5,388 bases of DNA from contig JAAYEX010000214.1 in the NCBI GenBank assembly GCA_012728535.1, positions 1 through 5,388 on the forward strand, in the 5' to 3' direction. Position 1 is the first letter of the stretch; every line of letters begins with the position of its first letter. The position numbers and the translations under genes were made by a program. The notes under the pieces were generated by a model. It did not search any database. It was given only the letters and a program-made list of their open reading frames with translations, and was not told where the DNA came from. Source of the stretch: Clostridiaceae bacterium. Lineage in GTDB: Bacteria > Bacillota > Clostridia > Saccharofermentanales > DTU023. Positions 1 to 5,388 of this stretch are shown piece after piece.

Positions 1-50
1 ATGTCGAGGGGATGGCCTTTTGTTAAGAGATCCAGTTCTTTATAGTCCAT
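1..50 (-). CDS. 5' end of an unidentified gene downstream of mgtE (partial)
   Basis: An open frame starts with ATG at 50-48 on the minus strand and stays open to the window edge. It reads M-D-Y-K-E-L-D-L-L-T-K-G-H-P-L-D, then is cut off. An AGGAG ribosome binding site lies at 64-60, inside the last codons of mgtE, nine bases before the ATG, and the mgtE stop (TAA, 54-52) is one base away. This spacing is typical of a translationally coupled operon partner, so the gene is probably co-transcribed with mgtE. Sixteen residues with no recognisable motif are too few to assign a family. The gene itself is inferred from the start codon, ribosome binding site and spacing only. Confidence 0.6.
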   Translation of the reverse strand, partial: MDYKELDLLTKGHPLD

Positions 51-51
51 T

Positions 52-1362
52 TTATATAGCTCCTAACATTGTGGTCGCCAGTCCAAAGAACACCAGCAGG
101 CTGCTCAAGTCAGCCAGGGTAGTTATGAAAGGGCCGGAAGCAACAGCCGGGTCAAAACCGAGTTTATTGATACCTACAGGAATCAGGACTCCCAGAATCG
201 GAGAGATTATTACAGTAACCCACAGCGACAAGCCAACCACAATAGCCAGGGTCAGGGGCTGCGCTGAATTCATTTGTATGGCTAGGAAATAAGCGATTAC
301 AAAGGCTGAAGCCCCCATGATGAGACCGGTAAAAACACCGGTAAGAACTTCCTTTACACCATTTTTAAGCGCTTTTTGAGGGTTCTTGGTTAGTATTCTC
401 AAAGTAACAGCCAGGGTCTGGGTGGCAACATCACCGGCTGCATCAAGAATCAGGCGTTGAAAGAAGGCCAGAACTGCGACAGCAACCAGGACTTCCTCAA
501 AGAAAGTTGTAATGTAGGCAATGGGAATAGATAAGACCAGAAGAATCAACAGCCAGGGCAGTCGCTTAAGGGCTGACCTTGTGTAATGTTCTTCCTCCCT
601 AGCCTCAGGTAAGGCTGATAATTTCTCGTAGTCTTCTGTGGCTTCTTCATGATAGGCATCCAAGGCGTCATCCATCATAACCATGCCAAGCAAAAGCTTG
701 GATTGGTTACAAACAGGCATTTCAAAGGCCGAGTAATCTCTCATCTTATGGATCGTTTTTTCCATAGGGTCGGTGTCAAGGACACAAGGATAGTCTTCCA
801 TGATGCCTTCGATCAATTGAGGTGATTTGGTTTTGATTAGTTTCTTTAGTGCGACTGTACCTAAAAACCGTCCCTCGTCATCGACTACAAAGAGACGGCT
901 GATCGTTTCCACTTCATTAGCCTTGGAAATAACAATTTTGGTAGCTGTCTTCACATCCATATCCGGCCTTATGCTGACAAAATCAGTGGTCATATGAGCC
1001 CCTGATTCATCTTCGTCATAGCTGAGCAGCCGGCTTATTGTGTCGTGAGATTCCAGTTTTTCAAGAATATCTTCTTTGTCCGGCTCATCCATTTCTGACA
1101 AGAGATCACGGGCATCATCAGGCTCCATAAGATCAATCAGCTCTGCCTGACGGGCATGATCCAGTTCATCCAAAAACTCAAGGGCTATCTCAGGCTCCAG
1201 ATAAGTAAACATCTCAGCCAGCTGCTGGCTTGACAGACGTGACATCCAAACATGCCGCTCGTCCGCATCCCACTTTAAGAATTGCTCCGCCAGATCGTGT
1301 GGGTGCATATTTTGGAGAGTCTCTAAATCGATCTTCTTCATATTTTCTTCCATTTTTTCCAT
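52..1362 (-). CDS. mgtE: Magnesium transporter, MgtE family
   Basis: This is a Mg2+ channel/transporter of the cytoplasmic membrane. The MgtE family forms homodimers whose cytoplasmic domains sense Mg2+ and close the pore. The product is 436 residues, close to the usual MgtE length. Numbering is from the ATG at 1362-1360. Residues 20 to about 115 form the acidic, helical MgtE N domain (starting H-P-H-D). A CBS pair follows (about 124-180 and 188-245; first CBS begins M-T-T-D-F). The membrane domain runs from R-L-P-W-L-L at 267 to the end, with five predicted helices near 270-288, 292-315, 339-364, 370-398 and 412-433. The last helix keeps the D-P-x-x-A-S-G-P-F-x-T-T signature and D418, matching the pore aspartate of the family. 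The helix-2 motif reads A-G-D-V-A-T-Q where G-N-x-G-x-Q or G-N-x-A-T-Q is usual. An in-frame ATG at 1395 lies 11 codons upstream, but the strong ribosome binding site lies between the two starts and favours 1362. Confidence 0.95.
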   Translation of the reverse strand: MEKMEENMKKIDLETLQNMHPHDLAEQFLKWDADERHVWMSRLSSQQLAEMFTYLEPEIALEFLDELDHARQAELIDLMEPDDARDLLSEMDEPDKEDILEKLESHDTISRLLSYDEDESGAHMTTDFVSIRPDMDVKTATKIVISKANEVETISRLFVVDDEGRFLGTVALKKLIKTKSPQLIEGIMEDYPCVLDTDPMEKTIHKMRDYSAFEMPVCNQSKLLLGMVMMDDALDAYHEEATEDYEKLSALPEAREEEHYTRSALKRLPWLLILLVLSIPIAYITTFFEEVLVAVAVLAFFQRLILDAAGDVATQTLAVTLRILTKNPQKALKNGVKEVLTGVFTGLIMGASAFVIAYFLAIQMNSAQPLTLAIVVGLSLWVTVIISPILGVLIPVGINKLGFDPAVASGPFITTLADLSSLLVFFGLATTMLGAI

Positions 1363-1365
1363 ATG

Positions 1366-1372
1366 CCCCTCC
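1366..1372 (-). promoter_or_regulatory. Ribosome binding site that sets the mgtE start
   Basis: The minus strand reads GGAGGGG here, followed by CAT and then ATG at 1362-1360. It is the only strong Shine-Dalgarno match near the start of the reading frame. It lies downstream of the ATG at 1395, so it cannot serve that codon. The next ATG (1353) would be about 14 bases from the core, which is less good. Confidence 0.8.
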
Positions 1373-1395
1373 GGTCTGAATCTTTGTTCCGGCAA

Positions 1396-1422
1396 TAGAC
1401 GGCATAGCTAATTGTCCGTCTA
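1396..1422. promoter_or_regulatory. Inverted repeat in the mgtE leader
   Basis: TAGACGG (1396-1402) and CCGTCTA (1416-1422) are perfect 7-bp inverted arms around a 13-base loop. On the mgtE transcript this would be a hairpin about 24 bases upstream of the ribosome binding site; as DNA it could be an operator. No T-run follows on either strand, so it does not look like an intrinsic terminator. I do not see the conserved elements of an M-box (ykoK) magnesium riboswitch, and the leader seems short for one. The repeat is seen directly; its role is unknown. Confidence 0.4.
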
Positions 1423-1615
1423 CCCTACGCCAAATTGTTCAGGCTATTGCTTTTTCATAAGAAATACTAACACTCTAATAATAGTTTATTCTACATAATA
1501 TTTGTGGTTTTTAAGATTGCTTTGATCTACAATAATCCCGACCTTTGCTTTTGATGCTTGCCGGCAAAGAAATTGAACTAGAATACAGGCTTCAGTTTGA
1601 GAAAAAAATGACTTT

Positions 1616-1620
1616 GGAAG
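1616..1620 (+). promoter_or_regulatory. Ribosome binding site of the YidC-like/sulfatase-like gene
   Basis: GGAAG sits seven bases before the ATG at 1628. Upstream in the same frame a TGA at 1598-1600 comes before any alternative start, so the start at 1628 is well fixed. Confidence 0.65.
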
Positions 1621-1627
1621 TTGCGGA

Positions 1628-4276
1628 ATGTCGTTCGGAAAGATTTTAGATACACTTTTGTTTGGACCCCTGCGTCTCTTGTTTGAGTTTATCTTTGGTC
1701 AGACATACGCCCTCACAGGTGCAGCCGGCTGGGCTATCTTACTGATGAGTCTTGTAATGAACCTTCTCCTTTTCCCCCTTTACAGGCGTGTGGATAAAAT
1801 CCGCGAAGAAAATCAAAAAATGGAGCGTGAACTGCAGCCGGGCGTAAATCATATTAAAGAGACCTTTTCCGGGCAAGAGCGGCTTATGATGCTGCAAACC
1901 TACTATCGTCAAAACAATTATAAACAAAGCTATGCTCTGCGCGGCACGCTTTCTCTGGCCCTTGAGCTTCCCTTTTTCATCGCGGCATATCAGTTCCTTT
2001 CAAGGCTAAATTTGCTTCAAGGTTTGAGCTTTGGGACAATTGCGGATCTTTCAGCTCCGGACGGCCTGTTACAGGCAGGAAGCTGGCAAATCAACCTTCT
2101 GCCACTGCTAATGACGGCCTTTAATGTACTTTCAGGGGCAGTTTTCTCCCGCGAGTCAAGCAATAAGGTAAAAATCCAGCTTTATGCTATGGCTGCCTTC
2201 TTCCTGATCTTCCTTTACAATTCGCCTTCGGCTCTGATGCTGTACTGGACCTTCAATAACTTTCTTTCGCTTGTAAAAAACCTGTTAACAAAGAAGTTCA
2301 CCGGCAAGCAAGCTGAAAAAAAGCATGCACGTGGTCATCTTCCTCTACCCTACGGGCAGATTTTTGTCGTGGCGGCCATCTTTTTGACGCTGCTGATCGG
2401 AGTCCTGATTCCGTCTGCTTTCATCTCCGCCTCGCCGGAAGAATATATCGATATTTATCATTACGAGCATCCTGCTCTTTATGTGCTAAGTAGTTTTTTG
2501 CTGGCAGCCGGAGTCTTCCTGATTTGGTTGCCGGTCTTCTACAAACTTATGTCTGATCGCAGCAAGCGCGCCTTCGCCCGAATCCTCTTTATTGTGGCAG
2601 GATTGGCACTGGCAAACTATATGTTCTTTGGCCGACATTTAGGCATAATTTCATCTGCTTTGCAGTACGACGGCGGGATGTCCTTCCGGTTGCAGGAAAC
2701 CCTTATGAATATTTTAGTTTTAATTGTGCTGACGCTACTACTGGTCCTACTTCCGCGCTTGATCTCCAAACGTGTAATTGCGATAATGCTTGTCGCTTCT
2801 CTGGCATTGGGCGGTATGTCGGCCTTTAACCTCTTTAAGATTAAGACAGTTGTAGAAGGCATTGATCTTTCTTCACAAGGTATAGGTACAGATCTTGAAC
2901 AAACACCAGCCCATTTTAACTTGAGTAAAACAGGGCAGAATGTTGTGGTTATGATGTTCGATCGGGCCATGGGTACAATGCTCCCTTATATTTTCAACGA
3001 AAAACCTGAGCTAGAAGAACAGTTTGCCGGTTTCACCTATTATCCAAACACTATTTCTTTTGGTAATTCAACAAATTTCGGTGTGCCTCCGCTTCTGGGT
3101 GGCTATGAATATACACCTGTTGCGATGAATATCCGCGATGAGGAAAAGCTGAAAGACAAGCATAATGAAGCTTTAAAGCTGATGCCCGTAGTTTTCTCTG
3201 AACATGACTATGACGTAACGGTCTGCGATCCGCCTTATGCCAATTACAAATGGATGTCGGACCTGAGCATATTTGACGGTTATCCTGAAATTAGTACATA
3301 TTTAACTAAGGGCAAATTTGATCCGGACCAAGGTGATGCTGAATTAAAACGCAATCATCGCAACTTCTTTATTTTCTCATTGATAAAAACGATGCCGGTA
3401 GCCATACAGCCCTTGTTCTATGATTATGGTAATTATCTGGAACTGCCTCAGTCTCCGGGAGCTGCGGTTTACAGTGTGCAAACAAGCTTTTCCTCATCCA
3501 CTGCCAGAGGCTTTCGCAAAGCCTTTATGCAATCCTATGATGTCCTGGATAATCTTTCTTCAATGACCAAAATTGCAAAAGAAGAAGACAACACTTTTCT
3601 TTTTCTTTGCAATGATCTGACGCATGAGCCCATGTTGCTGCAAACTCCGGACTATCTTCCGGCATCGCATGTGGATAACAAGGACTATGATGCAGACCAC
3701 AGTTCTCGCTTTTATAATAAAGAGAATGGCCGTGAACTGATAACAGACTCTATTAGTCAAATGAGTCATTATCATGCCAACATGGCGATGATGCTACAGT
3801 TAGGTCAGTGGTTTAACGATCTTCGCAGCCTGGGTGTTTACGATAATACCAGGATCATCATTGCTTCAGATCACGGACGTGACTTACAACAACTTGAAGA
3901 GCTGATACTTGATTATCCGGATGGCGGCACCATTGACCTGGAGTCCTACACACCCCTGCTTTTAGTCAAGGATTTCAATTCTAAAGAGTTTAGCATTTCC
4001 GACGAGTTTATGACCCAGGCAGATGTTCCGAGTCTGGCGTTTTCCGGCCTGATTGATAAAGCGATCAATCCCTTTACGGGCAAGGAAATCAATAATGATG
4101 AAAAGTACCTGCACGATCAGTACATTATTCTTTCAAATATTTGGCAGGTAGACATTAATAACGGCAATACTTTCCTGCCATCGGAATGGGCCAGCGTGAA
4201 AGATGATATCTGGCAGCCCGGCAACTGGTCTTTTTATCCTTATGATATCGTGCTGAAAGAGCATAAGATTGCTTAG
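1628..4276 (+). CDS. YidC/Oxa1-like membrane module fused to an LtaS/EptA/sulfatase-like extracytoplasmic domain
   Basis: This 882-residue membrane protein has two modules. Residues 1 to about 220 resemble YidC/Oxa1/SpoIIIJ: helix 1 at 31-50, a charged cytoplasmic loop at 51-104 with the L-Q-P motif (69-71), then helices near 106-127, 155-175, 183-198 and 200-218. The last ends in the well-conserved Y-N-S-P-x-x-L-x-L-Y-W-T-x-N-N (197-211). A basic linker (221-236) leads to five more helices near 243-265, 284-303, 316-334, 358-378 and 383-402. The positive-inside pattern puts residues from about 404 onward outside the cell. That part has the alkaline phosphatase superfamily metal and nucleophile pattern: D445 (V-V-V-M-M-F-D), T482 (S-T-N-F-G-V-P-P, aligned by eye with the MCR/EptA nucleophile Thr), H666 (T-H-E-P) and D748-H749 (A-S-D-H-G). 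There is no C-x-P-x-R motif, so it is not a formylglycine sulfatase. A phosphoglycerol- or phosphoethanolamine-type transferase or a phosphodiesterase is likelier. The substrate is unknown. Calling it simply YidC would be misleading. Confidence 0.85.
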   Translation: MSFGKILDTLLFGPLRLLFEFIFGQTYALTGAAGWAILLMSLVMNLLLFPLYRRVDKIREENQKMERELQPGVNHIKETFSGQERLMMLQTYYRQNNYKQSYALRGTLSLALELPFFIAAYQFLSRLNLLQGLSFGTIADLSAPDGLLQAGSWQINLLPLLMTAFNVLSGAVFSRESSNKVKIQLYAMAAFFLIFLYNSPSALMLYWTFNNFLSLVKNLLTKKFTGKQAEKKHARGHLPLPYGQIFVVAAIFLTLLIGVLIPSAFISASPEEYIDIYHYEHPALYVLSSFLLAAGVFLIWLPVFYKLMSDRSKRAFARILFIVAGLALANYMFFGRHLGIISSALQYDGGMSFRLQETLMNILVLIVLTLLLVLLPRLISKRVIAIMLVASLALGGMSAFNLFKIKTVVEGIDLSSQGIGTDLEQTPAHFNLSKTGQNVVVMMFDRAMGTMLPYIFNEKPELEEQFAGFTYYPNTISFGNSTNFGVPPLLGGYEYTPVAMNIRDEEKLKDKHNEALKLMPVVFSEHDYDVTVCDPPYANYKWMSDLSIFDGYPEISTYLTKGKFDPDQGDAELKRNHRNFFIFSLIKTMPVAIQPLFYDYGNYLELPQSPGAAVYSVQTSFSSSTARGFRKAFMQSYDVLDNLSSMTKIAKEEDNTFLFLCNDLTHEPMLLQTPDYLPASHVDNKDYDADHSSRFYNKENGRELITDSISQMSHYHANMAMMLQLGQWFNDLRSLGVYDNTRIIIASDHGRDLQQLEELILDYPDGGTIDLESYTPLLLVKDFNSKEFSISDEFMTQADVPSLAFSGLIDKAINPFTGKEINNDEKYLHDQYIILSNIWQVDINNGNTFLPSEWASVKDDIWQPGNWSFYPYDIVLKEHKIA

Positions 4277-4827
4277 GGATGAGCAGCAGTCCTACCTTTT
4301 TCGTCAATTAAAAGCAGGGCTATTAAATACACAATATCATCACGGAAAGAATAATCTAATCCCGCAGTTTTACAAAGCTCTCCGACATCAATCCCGAAGG
4401 CTGAGAGTGATTCCATCTTTATTTCGGGCTTTATGCAAGGCTCAGGATAGCTGCATGACTCACAAAACACACAGCCGCCGCTTGTCAGCGGCAGTATCTT
4501 TATGAAATCCTCTTTTACAAATTCAACGAAGTCCTTGAATCGAAAATTATGCTCCTCATTTATAGCCTGAAATCTTTCGACTGCAAGAGGAGCTTCCACT
4601 TTGCTGATTGATTGCAGGAGAAATCCCCGGTCGAAACCCTGCACTCTGCTTGCACATTCGGCCAATGTTCCGCAAGCAGGGGGACACACCCAATTCTCCC
4701 CATGTAAGCGGCATTGTTCAGGCGTACAGTAAGCTCTTAAGTCAGCCCTGCATTCAAGGGACAAGTCTTCCAGGTATTTTACTTCCGAAAACCCCAGCTC
4801 CAGTGCTTTGTCAAAGTAATTTCTCAT
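4273..4827 (-). CDS. DUF2284 family cysteine-rich putative metal-binding protein
   Basis: This 184-residue soluble protein matches the DUF2284 pattern as I know it. There are two cysteine clusters: C34, C39, C48, C52 and C58 around W-V-C-P-P (46-50), and C119, C122, C125 and C131 (C-x2-C-x2-C-x5-C), followed by the S-M-E/M-E-S-x-x-x-x-G-I-D-V type ending (M138-V148). C26 and C152 lie outside the clusters. Eleven cysteines in this arrangement suggest Fe-S or other metal binding, but the family has no established biochemical role that I know of. The ATG at 4827 is the only possible start: an in-frame TGA lies three codons upstream. Its ribosome binding site is weak (GAG at about 4835-4833); a better AGGAGA at 4856-4851 is 23 bases away. 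The stop TAA (4275-4273) interlocks with the TAG of the convergent YidC-like gene. Confidence 0.88.
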   Translation of the reverse strand: MRNYFDKALELGFSEVKYLEDLSLECRADLRAYCTPEQCRLHGENWVCPPACGTLAECASRVQGFDRGFLLQSISKVEAPLAVERFQAINEEHNFRFKDFVEFVKEDFIKILPLTSGGCVFCESCSYPEPCIKPEIKMESLSAFGIDVGELCKTAGLDYSFRDDIVYLIALLLIDEKGRTAAHP

Positions 4828-4862
4828 AGTATCTCAAACTCAACAATTCATCTCCTGCACAA

Positions 4863-4877
4863 AGCTTGTCACAAGCT
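4863..4877. promoter_or_regulatory. 15-bp perfect palindrome, operator-like
   Basis: AGCTTGT-C-ACAAGCT is a perfect dyad with 7-bp arms around one base. It lies between the divergent DUF2284 and ABM genes, 36 bases upstream of the DUF2284 start codon, and shares its last T with the next palindrome. The 7-1-7 geometry resembles operators of dimeric repressors, but I do not recognise the sequence as a known box. Confidence 0.5.
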
Positions 4878-4889
4878 GTTATTATAACA
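4877..4889. promoter_or_regulatory. 13-bp perfect AT-rich palindrome, operator-like
   Basis: TGTTAT-T-ATAACA is a perfect dyad with 6-bp arms around one base, centred 13 bp from the centre of the adjoining 15-bp palindrome. Its minus strand contains TATAAT, so a protein bound here would cover a possible -10 element. The AT-rich, one-base-centre form loosely recalls Fur/PerR-type boxes, but it is not a good match to their consensus. Confidence 0.5.
4881..4886 (-). promoter_or_regulatory. Possible -10 element for the DUF2284 gene
   Basis: The minus strand reads TATAAT exactly at 4886-4881. Transcription would start near 4874, giving a leader of about 47 bases before the ATG at 4827. The -35 region at the usual spacing (about GATCTA, 4909-4904) matches TTGACA poorly, so the promoter would be weak or activator-dependent. 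Confidence 0.35.
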
Positions 4890-4901
4890 AAGGACATATA
4901 A

Positions 4902-4920
4902 GATAGATCCCGAATCTATC
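4902..4920. promoter_or_regulatory. Inverted repeat with 7-bp arms, upstream of the ABM gene
   Basis: GATAGAT (4902-4908) and ATCTATC (4914-4920) are perfect inverted arms around CCCGA. It could be an operator or, if transcription starts upstream, a small leader hairpin. No T-run follows on the plus strand, so it is not an intrinsic terminator. Confidence 0.35.
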
Positions 4921-4973
4921 GCTGCGCTTTGGGCTTAGCACAGTGCCACGGAATTTATAAGAAAAAAATGAGC

Positions 4974-4979
4974 AGGAGG
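4974..4979 (+). promoter_or_regulatory. Ribosome binding site of the ABM-domain gene
   Basis: AGGAGG, a full Shine-Dalgarno match, ends seven bases before the ATG at 4987. It fixes this start over the out-of-frame ATG at 4968. Confidence 0.85.
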
Positions 4980-4986
4980 CAAGGCA

Positions 4987-5334
4987 ATGGTAGTGGTTAT
5001 ATTCGAAGTCGAGATTAACGAACGTTTTATGGACCAATATCTTTCTCTTGCAGCCGGCTTAAAAGACCTGCTGCAAGCAGCCGATGGTTTCATCCGTGCT
5101 GAGCGGTTCACCAGCCTGGCTAACGAAGGAAAGATACTGAGCCTGTCTGTTTGGGAAAGTGAAGAGGCGGTCAGTCGTTGGCGTCAACTTGCCGAACACC
5201 GCCACAGCCAGCAACAGGGGCGCGAGACCATGTTCAAAAGTTTCCGCATAACTGTTGCGTCGAAACTTCGCACCTATACAATGGACGAAAGAGACGAAGC
5301 CCCGCAGGATTCAAACGAATTTTTCTCTAAGTAA
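4987..5334 (+). CDS. Antibiotic biosynthesis monooxygenase (ABM) domain protein
   Basis: This 115-residue soluble protein has the pattern of a one-domain dimeric alpha/beta-barrel (ABM, PF03992-type) protein. A first strand V-V-V-I-F-E-V (2-8) is followed by a helix at about 12-31, G-F-I-x-x-E-R-F (34-41), the strand L-S-L-S-V-W (51-56), a helix with W65, H71 and H73, then Q-x-G-R (76-79), and a last strand at about 84-91. The tail Y-T-M-D-E-R-D-E-A-P-x-D-S (97-109) resembles a widespread ABM subgroup I know from annotation. The fold covers quinol/polyketide monooxygenases and IsdG-type haem-degrading enzymes. W65 and H71 lie roughly where IsdG has its catalytic Trp and His, but there is no matching N-terminal Asn, so IsdG-type activity is not supported. 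The substrate is unknown. The gene is divergent from the DUF2284 gene across a palindrome-rich region. Confidence 0.85.
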   Translation: MVVVIFEVEINERFMDQYLSLAAGLKDLLQAADGFIRAERFTSLANEGKILSLSVWESEEAVSRWRQLAEHRHSQQQGRETMFKSFRITVASKLRTYTMDERDEAPQDSNEFFSK

Positions 5335-5388
5335 AAACAGAGAGCTAGGTAAATTTGAGATATTTGTATCTACGCTATTAAGTTACTG

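Noticed and set aside
1..45. Plus-strand frame starting with ATG at position 1 (14 codons)
   Set aside because: It is antisense to the better supported minus-strand gene start at 50, which has a ribosome binding site and operon spacing.
20..292. 90-codon open frame on the plus strand
   Set aside because: Lies antisense within the mgtE 3' end, which has clear family signatures; no ribosome binding site or recognisable protein motifs.
1363..1395. Longer mgtE start at the ATG at 1395
   Set aside because: The strong GGAGGGG site lies downstream of this ATG and correctly spaced for 1362, and no comparable site precedes 1395.
1441..1533. Promoter-like AT-rich hexamers such as CATAAT (1494-1499) and TACAAT (1528-1533)
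   Set aside because: No acceptable -35 hexamer at 16-18 bases from either, so no promoter can be assigned with confidence.
2617..2970. 117-codon minus-strand frame
   Set aside because: Antisense to the membrane and start of the catalytic part of the fusion protein, with no family resemblance.
4269..4505. 78-codon plus-strand frame overlapping the end of the fusion gene
   Set aside because: Antisense to the cysteine-cluster region of the DUF2284 gene, whose motifs are convincing; no ribosome binding site.
4608..4829. 73-codon plus-strand frame
   Set aside because: Shadow of the DUF2284 gene on the opposite strand.
5358..5371. Small inverted repeat AGATA/TATCT after the ABM gene
   Set aside because: Only 5 bp of AT-rich stem and no T-run, so it is not a credible terminator.

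Overview
The window looks like chromosomal DNA from a bacterium of moderate GC content. Strong GGAGG-type ribosome binding sites, an MgtE-type magnesium transporter, a DUF2284 cysteine-cluster protein and a YidC-like protein without the long periplasmic P1 domain suggest Bacillota (Clostridia or Negativicutes). That assignment is an inference and no rRNA or other decisive marker is present.

Layout from left to right. (1) Positions 1-50, minus strand: the first 16 codons of an unidentified gene, starting one base after the mgtE stop and running off the left edge. (2) 52-1362, minus: a magnesium channel/transporter of the MgtE family. (3) 1363-1627: a divergent intergenic region with the mgtE ribosome binding site and a 7-bp-stem inverted repeat; I see no convincing promoter hexamer pair for either direction. 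(4) 1628-4276, plus: an 882-residue membrane protein made of a YidC/Oxa1-like insertase module, a second set of five membrane helices, and an extracytoplasmic alkaline-phosphatase-superfamily (LtaS/EptA/sulfatase-like) catalytic domain. (5) 4273-4827, minus: a DUF2284 cysteine-rich, presumably metal-binding protein whose stop codon interlocks with that of gene 4. (6) 4828-4986: a second divergent intergenic region carrying three perfect inverted repeats. (7) 4987-5334, plus: a small protein of the antibiotic biosynthesis monooxygenase (ABM) fold. (8) 5335-5388: no gene or intrinsic terminator seen.

The most interesting object is the YidC-like/phosphotransferase-like fusion. It has the parts expected of an enzyme that works on the outer face of the cytoplasmic membrane, probably modifying a lipid-linked or surface polymer with a phosphate-containing group. 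Its insertase-like half lacks the conserved groove arginine of true YidC, so it may be a scaffold rather than a working insertase. The DUF2284 and ABM genes are divergent across the palindrome-rich region and may share regulation. I see no sign of mobile elements, CRISPR arrays, tRNA or rRNA.
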